Notes: generated by a model not told the origin, from the letters alone. Shown: positions 27,092 through 39,130, counted from the stretch's first letter. The stretch is 64,000 nt of DNA from Epiperipatus broadwayi (GCA_028023455.1 JAQFVV010000049.1:5135149-5199148); one strand, 5' to 3'. Numbers and translations are program-made.

Positions 27092-28831
27092 TCATTTCAA
27101 ACTCCACCTTCCCTTAATATCAAAGAAGTCTTCATAAGATTGATAGCCTCAGAATCAAGGGTTTTATCATCAAAGTCTCCTTTATTCTTCTTTTTAACTC
27201 ATTCTTTTCATAAAAAATAACAACATTGTCAAACAATATTCTATGACCTGTATTCAATTCATGAATATATAAAGCTAAGTTAAGATACCTATGTTTAACT
27301 CTACTTATATGAACCTTAACCCTTTCCTTAAGGCTAAATTTACTCTGGCCTACATAAAATTTACCACAACTACATGGAATTTTATAAACAATACCAGGAA
27401 TAGACCTACTATCAATAGACTGCTTGAACCATTAAGTAATGAATTCAAATCAGAACCTTTCCTCCATGCAACCTTCATTCCACCTAACAAATGACTATTC
27501 CTATAAACCAAATTATAAATTGATGCTTTAAATGGTAAAGACATATAATCATCATCCTTACCAACAAAATTCTTATCATCCAAATCACGACTATAAACAT
27601 TATTATTAAATACCACTTTTTAATAAAATCATGATTATAACCCAATTCTACATATTCAGCAGCAAATTGACTTTTTTGAATATCAGCATCATTATTAAAA
27701 TTATTAAGCCTTCTATTCCGACAACAAAAATTCAACAAAGACATTTTTTTATGTATAAAAGGCTGATAACTATCAGGCCTAATCATATTTCTCAAATTTT
27801 TAGGTTTTATAAAATGACTACAAAACAAAACATCATTAACCTTCTCAACATTTAAATCTAAAAACTTTAATTTTACAAAATCAAAACCACCCCCCTCAAT
27901 TGTAAACTTAATATTAGAATCAAAACCATTCAATCCACATAAAAACTCTTCTAATTTCTCTTTCTGAATAACAAACAAACAATCATCAACATACCTAACA
28001 AATAATTTAATAGAACCTGAAAACATATTAATAATACTACACTCCAAATAATCAATATAGACAGCACACATCAATGGAGAAATGACATAACCAATAACCC
28101 AACCTTCTCTAATCTTATAAAACACATCATTGGACATAAAATACATTGAATCCTCTAACAGCAAAAGCAAATCATGAAAAACCTTAATCTTATCTGCAGA
28201 AAAAATTCTAATTTTTTAAATTGAAAGAAAAACATCAATACTTTTAATCTATTAACCGATTGTACATATTTTCAATGTCTAAACTACCAAAAACACAATC
28301 ATCATTCAAAACAAAACCATTTATTTTCTTAAAAGCCTCAAAGGAAGAAGAAACACAAAATTGACCCAGTTTTATGTAATCCTTAAAATATCTTATAATA
28401 AATTTTGATATTTTATCAACAATTCCTCCTGTAAAATCAAAAATACATCTCAAAGGAAAATTATCTTTATGAGACTTCAAATTAAAGAAAACCTTTGGAG
28501 CCACAAAATCACTAGGGTAACAATTTAAATAAGTAGCTCTATCAAAAATCTTTTTATTTTCCATAACTTTCATAATCTTAATTAATTTAGATTTTATTTT
28601 TTTACCAGGATCAGAATCTAAAATAGCATATTTTCCATTATTTAATTCTAAAGAAACTTTACTTTTAAAATCAATATTATTTAACAATACAAACCGGCCA
28701 CCTTTATCTTCTTTTAATAATATAACATCATTGGCTTTCAATCTTTTTTTAACAAAACTAATTTCCTTAGGGGCAAAAACAAATTTTTCTCTTTTAAGTA
28801 ATTGACTATTCAAAATAACCTGTAAAGACAT
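27092..28831 (-). pseudogene. PLE RT-GIY-YIG ORF, left arm (frameshifted)
   Basis: This is the minus-strand copy of the PLE polyprotein. The first piece (28831-28244, 195 codons) covers the RT fingers up to the motif A region, opening from an ATG supplied by the spacer. Indels at about 28175-28260 break it. The second piece (28170-27484, 228 codons) has the GYVISPLM block, RYVDDCLFV with the catalytic aspartates, and the thumb. It loses frame near 27620 where one A is missing from a run (five instead of six). A further single-base loss near 27420 and a small replacement near 27215 disrupt the endonuclease. Every break has an intact counterpart in the right arm except that the right arm's own frameshift (near 29920) is absent here. 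Confidence 0.85.
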
Positions 28832-28837
28832 TTTGAA
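28819..28837. repeat. 19-bp spacer at the palindrome axis
   Basis: CCTGTAAAGACATTTTGAA separates two perfectly complementary arm starts (28801-28818 and 28838-28855). It is not part of either inverted arm. It is either filler DNA from the joining event or a few unmatched bases of element from one side; the minus-strand frame runs through it. Confidence 0.8.
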
Positions 28838-28842
28838 TTATT

Positions 28843-29928
28843 TTGAATAGTCAATTACTTAAAAGAGAAAAATTTGTTTTTGCCCCTAAGGAAATTAGTT
28901 TTGTTAAAAAAAGATTGAAAGCCAATGATGTTATATTATTAAAAGAAGATAAAGGTGGCCGGTTTGTATTGTTAAATAATATTGATTTTAAAAGTAAAGT
29001 TTCTTTAGAATTAAATAATGGAAAATATGCTATTTTAGATTCTGATCCTGGTAAAAAAATAAAATCTAAATTAATTAAGATTATGAAAGTTATGGAAAAT
29101 AAAAAGATTTTTGATAGAGCTACTTATTTAAATTGTTACCCTAGTGATTTTGTGGCTCCAAAGGTTTTCTTTAATTTGAAGTCTCATAAAGATAATTTTC
29201 CTTTGAGATGTATTTTTGATTTTACAGGAGGAATTGTTGATAAAATATCAAAATTTATTATAAGATATTTTAAGGATTACATAAAACTGGGTCAATTTTG
29301 TGTTTCTTCTTCCTTTGAAGCTTTTAAGAAAATAAATGGTTTTGTTTTGAATGATGATTGTGTTTTTGGTAGTTTAGACATTGAAAATATGTACCAATCG
29401 GTTAATAGATTAAAAAGTATTGATGTTTTTCTTTCAATTTTAAAAAAATTAGAATGTTTTTCTGCAGATAAGATTAAGGTTTTTCATGATTTGCTTTTGC
29501 TGTTAGAGGATTCAATGTATTTTATGTCCAATGATGTGTTTTATAAGATTAGAGAAGGTTGGGTTATTGGTTATGTCATTTCTCCATTGATGTGTGCTGT
29601 CTATATTGATTATTTGGAGTGTAGTATTATTAATATGTTTTCAGGTTCTATTAAATTATTTGTTAGGTATGTTGATGATTGTTTGTTTGTTATTCAGAAA
29701 GAGAAATTAGAAGAGTTTTTATGTGGATTGAATGGTTTTGATTCTAATATTAAGTTTACAATTGAGGGGGGTGGTTTTGATTTTGTAAAATTAAAGTTTT
29801 TAGATTTAAATGTTGAGAAGGTTAATGATGTTTTGTTTTGTAGTCATTTTATAAAACCTAAAAATTTGAGAAATATGATTAGGCCTGATAGTTATCAGCC
29901 TTTTATACATAAAAAAATGTTTTGTTGA
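28843..29928 (+). CDS. PLE reverse transcriptase, right arm (5'-truncated, frameshifted at its end)
   Basis: A 361-codon open frame, starting at a non-ATG codon (TTG) because the element is truncated, with a stop just upstream at 28834. Early residues (about 30-50) hold KEDKGGRFVLL, the PLE block before the fingers. PKVFFNLKSHKDNFPLRCI (about 107-125) is the PLE fingers motif. SLDIENMY (Asp179) is motif A. GWVIGYVISPLMCAVYIDYLE (given here by its core GYVISPLM) is the block before motif C. RYVDDCLFV holds the catalytic Asp278-Asp279. FTIE and LKFLDLNV follow in the thumb. One base is missing near 29920 relative to the left arm, which ends the frame; the protein continues in the 29922 frame. 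All RT catalytic residues are present. Confidence 0.85.
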   Translation: MNSQLLKREKFVFAPKEISFVKKRLKANDVILLKEDKGGRFVLLNNIDFKSKVSLELNNGKYAILDSDPGKKIKSKLIKIMKVMENKKIFDRATYLNCYPSDFVAPKVFFNLKSHKDNFPLRCIFDFTGGIVDKISKFIIRYFKDYIKLGQFCVSSSFEAFKKINGFVLNDDCVFGSLDIENMYQSVNRLKSIDVFLSILKKLECFSADKIKVFHDLLLLLEDSMYFMSNDVFYKIREGWVIGYVISPLMCAVYIDYLECSIINMFSGSIKLFVRYVDDCLFVIQKEKLEEFLCGLNGFDSNIKFTIEGGGFDFVKLKFLDLNVEKVNDVLFCSHFIKPKNLRNMIRPDSYQPFIHKKMFC

Positions 29929-30575
29929 ATTTTTGTTGTCGGAATAGAAGGCTTAATAATTTTAATAATGATGCTGATATTCAAAAAAGTCAATTTGCTG
30001 CTGAATATGTAGAATTGGGTTATAATCATGATTTTATTAAAAAAGTGGTATTTAATAATAATGTTTATAGTCGTGATTTGGATGATAAGAATTTTGTTGG
30101 TAAGGATGATGATTATATGTCTTTACCATTTAAAGCATCAATTTATAATTTGGTTTATAGGAATAGTCATTTGTTAGGTGGAAAGAAGGTTGCATGGAGG
30201 AAAGGTTCTGATTTGAATTCATTACTTAATGGTTCAAAGCAGTCTATTGATAGTAGGTCTATTCCTGGTATTGTTTATAAAATTCCATGTAGTTGTGGTA
30301 AATTTTATGTAGGCCAGAGTAAATTTAGCCTTAAGGAAAGGGTTAAGGTTCATATAAGTAGAGTTAAACATAGGTATCTTAACTCAGCTTTATATATTCA
30401 TGAATTGAATACAGGTCATAGAATATTGTTTGACAATGCTTCGGTTATTTTTTATGAAAAGAATGAGTTAAAAAGAAGAATAAAGGAGACTTTGATGATA
30501 AAACTCCTTGATTCTGAGGCTATCAATCTTATGAAGACTTCTTTTGATATTAAGGGAAGGTGGAGTTTGAAATGA
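29922..30575 (+). CDS. PLE thumb and GIY-YIG endonuclease, right arm
   Basis: A 217-codon frame continuing the RT protein after a single-base loss, overlapping the RT frame by 7 bases. Residues 1-100 are the linker: cysteine-rich NFCCRNRR, then the GKDDDY and RNSHLL parts. GIVYKIPCSCGKFYVGQS (residues about 116-133) is the GIY-YIG core with the CxC pair typical of PLEs, where Tyr-Val-Gly replaces Tyr-Ile-Gly. LKERVKVHI carries the conserved arginine and histidine. HELNTGHRI and the KRRIKETLMIKLLDSEAINL helix contain the distal His and the expected Glu. GIY-YIG nucleases nick target DNA so that the RT can prime from it. The frame ends in a natural position matching the left arm's stop (27092). 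Confidence 0.85.
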   Translation: MLNFCCRNRRLNNFNNDADIQKSQFAAEYVELGYNHDFIKKVVFNNNVYSRDLDDKNFVGKDDDYMSLPFKASIYNLVYRNSHLLGGKKVAWRKGSDLNSLLNGSKQSIDSRSIPGIVYKIPCSCGKFYVGQSKFSLKERVKVHISRVKHRYLNSALYIHELNTGHRILFDNASVIFYEKNELKRRIKETLMIKLLDSEAINLMKTSFDIKGRWSLK

Positions 30576-30774
30576 ATTATGGGAAGGTTTGTTTGTTTGT
30601 ATATATATATGTTTTCCTTTAGGTTGATTTTCACTTGAGAAGGTCTATTTGTAGTAGATGAAACCATGGTTGTGTAAGGATTTTGGTAAAATTTTGAATT
30701 TAATCTAGTACTGTATTGTTTTATGGTTTTGCATTTTTATTTTTGCTAGTATAGTGTTAGACAGTTTTGGTTTT

Positions 30775-30819
30775 ATATATATATATATAATATTATGCAT
30801 TTTATTAGTGTATACTTCT
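30775..30819 (+). repeat. 45-bp direct repeat, right (probable target-site duplication)
   Basis: Identical to 26839-26883 over all 45 bases and in the same orientation. It follows about 43 bp of element 3' end (30732-30774) not present on the other side. It is longer than the target-site duplications usual for LINEs; PLE duplications are known to vary in length. Confidence 0.8.
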
Positions 30820-31060
30820 TTGTATTTTTTTTATATGTTTATTTTTTAAAACTAAACCAAAATTGCTACTAGAAATTCAAATGCTATAAAAATACTGGTG
30901 GCCACTTTAAATTTTTTTATTTTTTAATTGTTTGATACAGTAAATTTAAAATACTTTTTTAATAAATCAATAAAAAAAATCTTGAAGTTATTATTATTAT
31001 TATTTTACAAATACCAAATAACCAGCACAATATATATGTATATTTATGACTTCATATTAC

Positions 31061-31987
31061 AATTATTTTGGGGGGTATTCTGTGTAGTAAAATAGCTAAA
31101 TAGCTGATGTTTCAGTTCAATAACAAGTTCCTCCAGAGTGTCCTCTTTCTCAAGTCATAGGAATGTATGTGAGATTTAAAATCATTTTCTAATCTTTTTT
31201 TTCTCCTCATGCTTAAATTCTATTGATTGATAAGTATTAAAAATTAGTTTGTCTTCCAATAGCTTCTTTTAAATGTTGTTAATTTTTTTTAATTCACATC
31301 TTTTATTCAAATTCTTGAGCCTTTTAAAAATCTATATAGCTTCTCTTAGCAATTTCTGGTCATATTGTTCAATTTTTAATAGAATATTTGTTTTATCAAA
31401 ATTGATATCATGATTAGTTAATTTTAAAGGAGAATAAATAGCTGATGAATTGGATTTTTCTCTGAATGCCAGAAAGTGTTCTTCCTTTCTATTTATTCTA
31501 CAATTCTCTGTCTAATATATGAATGTGAAAATATCCTATATGGAATATATTGGACAGACTAATTTTAGAATAAATTGTAGAAAAGAAGAACACAATCAGA
31601 GAAAAATCCAATTCATTCGCTATTTATTCTCATATAAAATTAACTAATCATGATATCAATTTTGACAAAACAAATATTCTAGTAAAAATTGAACAATATG
31701 ATTAGAGAATGCTAAGAGAATCTATAGAGATTTTTAAAGAACCTAAGAGTTTGAATGAAAGATGTGAATTAAAAAAAATTAATGACATTTGGAAGAATCT
31801 ATTGGAAGACAAACTAATTTTAAAATTTCACAACCAATAGAATTTAAACATGAGGAGAAAGATAAAGATAAAAATAATGATTTTAAATTGATTTGAGAAA
31901 GAGGATACTCTGAGGAAGATACTTGTTATTATACTGAAGTATCAGTTACTTAGCTATTTTACTACACAGAATATCCCAAAAATAATT
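31061..31987. mobile_element. Penelope-like element 3' ends, head-to-head pair (older lineage)
   Basis: The left arm (31061-31521, minus) and right arm (31545-31987, plus) are inverted copies with roughly 85 percent identity by eye and scattered indels. The outermost sequences match: AGTAAAATAGCT at about 31086 with AGCTATTTTACT at about 31952. Each arm is a PLE endonuclease end with 3' ends outward; the axis is near 31533, in the first third of the GIY-YIG domain. No flanking direct repeat was seen. Divergence between the arms shows it is much older than the 26.9-30.7 kb pair and is not an assembly artefact. Confidence 0.7.
31535..31860 (+). pseudogene. PLE GIY-YIG endonuclease remnant (right arm of pair)
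   Basis: Frame 1 reads MEYIGQTNFRINCRKEEHNQ (about 31542-31600), the YIG core followed by the conserved Arg and His. Frame 2 then reads NHDINFDKTNILVKIEQYD (about 31645-31702), a stop, and RMLRESIEIFKEPKSLNERC (about 31708-31767), the PLE-type distal helix ending in the conserved Asn. NDIWKNLL closes the domain. One frameshift and several stops kill it. The same protein is readable, more broken, on the minus strand of the left arm (31521-31200). Confidence 0.65.
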
Positions 31988-34280
31988 AATAAATAAGGTC
32001 ATCATTTATCCATTAAATTATTAGAATTAACAATCTATCTATAAATAACATGGATATTAATAGTAAAATAGACTGTTCCATGTTTGTATCACATAGCAAT
32101 GTGATTTGGAATACGCATGGTGTAAACCCAGTATAAGAAGACATGACTGAGAATATAATAAGAAAAAACAAACTGTAGAAAATTATAATTGACAAATTGT
32201 ATTTCAACAAGTGATTATTTACTCTAATATGTTTATATTTCTTTATTTTGTAGAAATAATAAATCAAGTTGCAACAATTAATTTTCGTAATAGAACAAAA
32301 TACATGTATTCATAATTCTGCACTGTTTTCATCCCCCTTCTATCGGTGTCCTCGTGTCTTGCTTACCTTGCTTTCTGCCTTCTTCTGGCTCTGATGCCAG
32401 TTCAATATAGCAGATCCTTATTTTTGAATAATGAAATAAAAAGCACCCATTACCCAGCAGATAAATTGTTAGTTATATGGGTGACTTTTTAATTTTTAAT
32501 TTAATATTTAATTTAAAATAACTTATCAATTAATATTAAATGATTATCTGAGTCATTTATAGCTGGCTATCTAAAAAATAAGATTCTAAATTCAATTAAA
32601 ATCTTTTTTTTTCGATGTTTTTTTTGTCTGAATTCATAGTTCAAATTATGGATAGGCTGGTAGACGTTCCACCGCTATGAATTAAGGCCTGTATTATTTG
32701 TGTGTATATAAGACCAAATATTCATTTTTTTTTGTATTTATAATACTGTATATATATATAAAGACTTATATGTGTACATAAATACACATACAATGAAATG
32801 TATATAAAATAGATTGATAATTAAACAAATGACATTTAGACAGATAAAACAAAAAAAAGATAAATAAATATATATTGAATAGATACAAATTGATGAATAG
32901 ATTATGTAAACATATAGATAGATAGATCGATGGATTGATGGATAATGGATGGATAGTTAGATAGATAGATTGGTAGATAGATCTGTGCAGTTGATAAATA
33001 GCTAGTATGTGAGTAGATATACAGGCAGGCGAGTAAATAAACAGATATGTTGTAAATACATAAACAGACTGATAGATTTTTAAATGTGATTTTTAATATT
33101 TCATTATGCATTCTTTTAAAATTGTTTTTAAATAACATTATAAAATTTTTAATTAATTGAATAAATAACTTTAAATAGTCTTCTAGAACTGAAATTAAGG
33201 CTAATACTTGGTTTTTCAAACTTTTATCAACAACAACAACAAAAATCTTTATTAAATACATTTAAAAAAAAAATAGTACTGTCACTAGATATGGATTCAA
33301 TTTATTGGATGAATAAGTTTGGAATTTTTCATCCATATCAACATTCTTTCTGGTAAAAAAATATTTCACAGTTCTTTATGTATTATTTATTAACACTTTT
33401 AAAAATTTATTTACACTTTTAGGGTGAACAAAACTTTTATCTTAAAATATAGTTTTACAAAACTTGCTTTGATATTGATTTATTTTGAATTCATATTTTA
33501 TAAACCACTATGATTATTCGTGAAAATGGAATAAATGGATTTCAAATATTTCTTTAATTAATATATATATAGTTCGAATATATAAATAAATTGCATTAAG
33601 AAAGAATTGTATTTAATAAATTTATAGCTGCTAAATATGAGAGCAGAAAAAATGTGGCTGACGTCACAAATCTAAACTTGCCTTAATTAAGAGAAATTGA
33701 CTCCACACATTCATGAGTCCATTGTAAATGATGTTAATAAAGTTTATTATCAATAAGGTGAAATATCTCTATTTTACTACTATGGTATTAAAACTCATTT
33801 AAATGTATTAGCCAAAGGAGTATTGATTCCTTTCATGTTCTGCGGATTTAATGGCAATGAAACTTTTTCTCAGAAACAGGCTCATAAGATATTGCTATTT
33901 ATAATAAACAATTGAAATAGAAAACACTGCATTCTCAGCAAATATCTCAAATGAAGGATACATTCCAATTTTTAATGATATCAAAATAGTTTGATTGTGA
34001 TTGAAAGATAATTTATATTCTAGCTTCTATCATTTTTTATTAGGAAATTACAAAATAAAATATGTAATCAAATGGTTTGTCTCTCAAAATTATAAGATAT
34101 TCTAGCAGTGAAATTATAGAGACAACATGCAATTCAAGAATTTTTAGCTCTCAAAAAAGCATAATATTATAAATTTAAATTAATGAATAAAATATAAATA
34201 TATTAAAATTAAACTATTATTCTATGCAGAGCATAGTTCACTACAAAGAAAAGATTAACAATATTATAAACTAACTACAG
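31988..34280. other. no gene recognised
   Basis: A+T-rich. The short patch 32325-32400 is distinctly richer in G+C and has AAGGTAAGC (minus strand), resembling a splice donor, but no convincing exon. Frames at 32013-32267 and 32902-33261 (minus) are low-complexity or microsatellite-derived. A (TA)n lies near 33560. Confidence 0.35.
32905..32985. repeat. imperfect GATA/TGGA tetranucleotide tract
   Basis: ATAGATAGATAGATCGATGG and related GATA and GGAT units run with interruptions. It is low-complexity and generates the minus-strand 33261-32902 frame. Confidence 0.8.
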
Positions 34281-34513
<233 letters not shown>

Positions 34514-34819
34514 GTTTTAAAAAAGAACTTTATTGATGACAAGAGTTACATTTGCTATAAGACACTCCATATACATATGTTTACATTGCTAGTGAAAGGA
34601 ACAAGTTAAAGTATATATAACATATTTTTTAAGATTATAATTTTTTGGGGGACGATTGGTATTTTATATATTTATTTGCTAATTTATTTTTGGATATATC
34701 TTATACAATTACTTTTGAGGTGAGTGCAGATATATAAAGTTAACATAAATTCAGATATGAATAACCATATGCAGACAACTTCTCCATCTGAAGAACCACT
34801 ATCATTACCTCTGATAGAT

Positions 34820-35728
34820 CAAACAGCAAAAAAAATAATAGTATAAATGTCATCCAAGAAGCTCCAAATAATGCATACAAGGGTCAAACATACAACACCT
34901 GAATAATGCAAATATTAAATGAACTGAAACATCACAAAGCACCAATAAAACAAACATCCATCATCCACATAATTTAAAAGAACACATCAACATATATCAT
35001 GGAAGCAATCATGCCATGCCTTCCACAAGTTGAGCTAAATACAATAGAACAAAAGAAAGAGCAAGGTCATCCAAAAAAATAATAAAAAACTAAAAACAGA
35101 AGAGAACAACAGTGCATCAATATTAACCAGAATTCAAACAGAATATTGGTCACCAATGAACATCACTTCTATCCAACTAACCAATGAAATTCCAACAATA
35201 CACAGCTTGTACAATGAAGACCAACAACTGACATATCTTGAAATGCAAACAATCCCACCTACATTAGTAATGAAGGTCAGAATAACTGATTTTAATGTGT
35301 ATGGGTTAAACTTGGCACAAATTTATTCTTTAATACATCCAAATCCAAGTCAGGATACTAGTCTGACGATGCTTAGAATTAACAATCAACAATTACTCTA
35401 TAAGTTTAAAAAATGATCTCTAAAACCTAAATACTCTGATTTTTTTGTTGACATTAAATCTTCATGCAATATCCACATCATATTTTTTAAGATACTGGAG
35501 ACTGTACACAGATATTGATCCTTTTTTCTTCCTATGCTACAGGGCTGAAGAAACACAGCAACAACTTTTCTATCATTGTCCAGTACTAGACAGAATTCAC
35601 AATATCATGATAAGAGCATATAGACAACCTAACACAACTCTTCAGATAATCTTTAACTCACATTACAAAGGCTCTATCTTTTGTGCTTTATGCATATTAG
35701 TGCACTTGTTGCACATTTACCTTAGCTA
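34820..35728 (+). pseudogene. possible non-LTR retrotransposon 3' remnant
   Basis: A run of plus-strand frames with richer, A/C-rich composition than the surroundings. The most telling piece is in the 35445-35729 frame: FFFLCYRAEETQQQLFYHCP, resembling the Cys...Glu-Glu-Thr...His...Cys-Pro zinc-binding tail of many LINE ORF2 proteins (here Gln stands for the first His). The upstream frame 35156-35416 (86 codons) and shorter pieces from 34900 give no clear RT motif. If correct, this is the 3' end of a LINE lineage separate from the others in the window. Confidence is limited because only the tail motif supports it. Confidence 0.4.
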
Positions 35729-35759
35729 ATAACACAAGGCAACATCCATCAACATTTAA

Positions 35760-37265
35760 TATTAAGCTGGCAAAATTATAAGCCATAGGCCATAAAATTG
35801 CACAACCAGACATTTTTGCAACAACTTGGTCACTGATAACACACCAATCAAACCTCTAAGATGACTCTGTATAACCATCAATCTATGTCATCAATTAAAT
35901 CTTTTCTCCAAAAGATGTGACATGTGTCAACAAAAAAAAATGAAGAGAATGTAGTCTTTGGCTGCATACTATTGATATAGAGGGCAGTAACAACAAAATT
36001 AAGACTTAAACACTGACAAACATATTCAACTCAGTAATACAACAAATATATATATATATATATACTGATGTTTGCAATTGGATAGTGATAACACAAGATT
36101 TTTTGAGAACTCAAATTACAGAAAGTAAAGATCACAAATATTATTATAATATTATAAGTATGTAGAAGTAATAATATTTTACAAATCATTATGCTAATTT
36201 TTAATAATTTTCTGGTTTGTGTATTATAAATATTACATAAAAACTCAAAACTGTAGAGACGTTCATTATTTTTTAAGTAAGAAATATATTTTGTTACTAT
36301 TAGATGTATAAAAGAAAGATGCAATTGAAAACGATTTTTTTTTACTTGGTTTTTACTTTTTGTTTGGCTGATTTACTTTTGACACTAAATAAAATATAGC
36401 TAAATACTTAAATATCTACTGTCACAACATACAAATACATTTGTATTTGCTATAATAAAGTTCTCTGTTAATTCATTCGTTTTCAGAAACAATTAACTTT
36501 ATCCTGTTAGTAAAGATTAGGATTTAAAGATAATTTCTTTATATTATTTAAAACTATATTTCCTCAAAATGTCAGTTTTACTATTTTATATAACATAAAA
36601 ACATTGAAGATGTGCATATTCAAGTATTTATGACACAAAAATAATAATAAAATTATCAAGAAAACGGTAGTTTAATCTTGATGATAAATTGGTATATTCA
36701 AACCTAATAGCCTAAAATTATAAAACTCTAAGGTTTTGAATCTAAATCGACATGTCTGTATAACTATATAAATTGAATGTTAAATCATTACTTATATAAT
36801 CTAGTGATGACAATTTTATGCTAATTGTAGGTCTAACCCACATTTTGATTATGAAGGTTAATACAATCTAAAATCATTTGGGATAAAAAACCCTTTTTAA
36901 TGTTAGACAATATGCGTGATATAAAATAGTAAAATATAGCTGCTATATGTGTAGGTACATTAGTTATGTCTCTTGATATGCTCTAATGTAGAAAGAATTA
37001 CATGTAGAATCAAATAATAAGGATTATGAATATTAATCAATTTTAAATGCATATTGTTAATATTTTTATATATTAAATGATAAATTCAAAATATGTATAT
37101 ATACTTAAGAAAAGTTTATTAAAAGATTATGTATAGGGAATATATACATTCAGTTGAAATATGACACTCATATCAATATTCTGCATAATGTTAATCAATA
37201 TAATCATTATGTTGTAAAATGTTAATAATAGCTTATATCCATGTCTCACAGTATATAAATATTAA
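35760..37265. other. no gene recognised
   Basis: A+T-rich, with a short (TA)n at 36046-36065 and no readable domain on either strand. The expected reverse transcriptase of the PLE N-terminal fragment to the right should fall here on the minus strand, but it is not recognisable. Confidence 0.35.
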
Positions 37266-37269
37266 TATT

Positions 37270-37740
37270 ATTCATCTTTGCATCACATAATTTTCTGAAT
37301 TTCTCTTCTTCTTCTCTAGTTACTCTTGTTGTTAATTCCTTCTCCATTATATCTTTATATAACCTTCTTTTAGTTACATAACAGTTATCAATATATATGT
37401 TTAATAATTTCTTTTCAATCATTTCTATAGATTTTTTTCTTCTTTAATAACAATTTCCTATGATTATTAATCCTAATAAACCTAGAAATCACATCCATCT
37501 TTTTACATTTCTTTAAAAAACTTATATCATTATTAACATTATTCAATTTTAACACCAATTTCCATCTTTTATTCAAATAGTTTTTTTTACTTCCTCACCT
37601 TCTTTATCTTTTATATAATCCAAAAAATGTTTAATATTCCTTATATTTTCCATATATCCAATCACTTATACAATATATACATGTGTATCTTCTTTCTACA
37701 TCTAAAACATAGTAACTTCTTATCTTCTCCAATGAATTAT
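37270..37740 (-). pseudogene. possible PLE N-terminal region
   Basis: The minus strand reads NKRWKLVLKLNNVNNDISFL, then KKCKKMDVISRFIRI (about 37470-37590), then a basic helical stretch and TTRVTREEEEKFRKLC (about 37280-37330). PLE proteins begin with a basic, helical N-terminus in which FL-x2-C and a V-I-P/S-x2-hydrophobic turn are common, and this layout fits. Frameshifts near 37440 and 37590 break it. No RT fingers follow downstream, so the assignment rests on a weak motif. An unrelated LINE ORF1 is possible. Confidence 0.3.
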
Positions 37741-38690
37741 TCAAATTTAACTTTCCCTTTTTTGCATTGTCATAATTAATTAATTAATCCATTTTTTTTT
37801 ATAAAATTTTTATTTTTTGTACAATGCTTACATAACACCCTTCAACCTCAACAGTTTCGATTGCCCCTGCAATCTTCTTCAGAACTATAAAAAATATATA
37901 TACACATATACATGAATATACAAATTATATAAAATATACAAAGTACATAAAATATACAAATTACATAAAATTATAATAAAAAAAACCCATACATTTATAT
38001 TCATAAAAAATACACAAACATCTACACTTATATATCCTTTTAAGTATATGAATACAAATAAAACCCCTTAAACATTTTAATTTTAATCTTTAATCTTTTT
38101 TCTTCAAGATTATTTTTTCATAATGACTCTCTTAGGATATTATTGTAGAACCTTTGTACAAAAAAGTAGTTTCTATTTCAGTTTCCCAATTTCATAATCT
38201 GCATTAATTACTTATTTGAATCTGAAATATTTCATGCATCTTAAATATTATCAATGAAGTTCCAGATTTGACTCTATTTTGCATCTCAATCACTTGAGTT
38301 TAATAAGTTTCAAACAAAAATACATAGGTGTTTATTTATTGACTTACTTCTTTGAAGCTTATTAACTCATCTGGTTTAAATATATAATATTGACTTTTAT
38401 TTAGAATAAGTTAACATAGTTTAGAAAAATATGTCTCAACATTTATGACATAGACATGGTAACATAGCTAAAACACTGGTTTTTAATTACCAAAATCATT
38501 TTAATAATATATTTATTTTATCTAGTCAACCAGGTTTGGACAAAATTTAATAAAGCCAAAAAAGTTTTTTGTAATCATAAAAAATGAAAAGACTGTAGTT
38601 TGTCTTGGATAGTTAGTGAAGACAAAATATAGTGATGATATGTTATTTTCAAAAATATAGGATTTTGGGGGTAATATATGAACTGGTGTA
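37741..38690. other. no gene recognised
   Basis: Low-complexity A+T-rich DNA with repeated ATACAAATTACATAAAAT-like units around 37920-37975. No coding signal. Confidence 0.35.
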
Positions 38691-38699
38691 CTCTGCTTT

Positions 38700-39130
38700 A
38701 TCTTAAGAATGCATATATCATTCCTATTTTTAAAACTAAAGAGAGTAAACAAGGTTATGACAATTATTATGTAAATACTTATTACAGTAATGAAGGATCA
38801 TTAAAAAAATTTCTTATAGAAGTTACTTCTATTCTTAATTGAGTTTTGCTAGAAGTCAATATGGTTTTAGCCTTATGGTCATTTTTTTTTGTTATAAGGC
38901 AAGTAAAAATTGGTAATGAAAATTGTTTTTTATCTGCTTTTATTAATTTGGTCAAGGCATTTGATTTAATTAATTCAACACATCTATGCCATTGTTTGAA
39001 ATTAGTTGGTTGTCATATCAAAATTTATTGATATATAACTGCTATATGATATAATGTGAGAACATCTTCATAGCTTTTATATTTACATTATGCTGATGAT
39101 TATGCCATTCAATTTTTTTTATCAGTCACT
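38700..39130 (+). pseudogene. LINE-type reverse transcriptase remnant
   Basis: The plus strand holds the motifs of a non-LTR RT in order. AYIIPIFKTKES (about 38711) corresponds to the pre-finger IPIFKK block. VNMVLALW (about 38853) is a decayed QYGFR block. SAFINLVKAFDLINSTHLCH (about 38934-38993) is motif A, with the catalytic Asp replaced (the usual form is FLDLxKAFDxVNH). HYADDYAIQF (about 39087-39116) is motif C with both aspartates. Spacing between A and C is shorter than normal, so a segment is deleted. Stops interrupt it. The 61-codon frame 38846-39031 is part of it. Confidence 0.6.

Larger units (their letters stand above)
26884..30774. mobile_element. Penelope-like element, near-identical head-to-head pair
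   Basis: The left arm (26937-28818, minus) and right arm (28838-30731, plus) are reverse complements at well over 98 percent identity by eye, separated by a 19-bp spacer (28819-28837). Both run from the start of the RT region to beyond the stop codon, with 3' ends outward. The whole is flanked by identical 45-bp direct repeats, so it behaves as one insertion. Arm lengths differ by 12 bp, mainly single-base deletions in A or T runs of the left arm. The 5' ends of both arms stop inside the ORF, so neither is full length. It is the youngest element in the window. Confidence 0.85.

Noticed and set aside
32325-32400. G+C-richer patch with a splice-donor-like AAGGTAAGC on the minus strand
   Set aside because: Too short, no acceptor or continuing frame seen, and no match elsewhere in the window.
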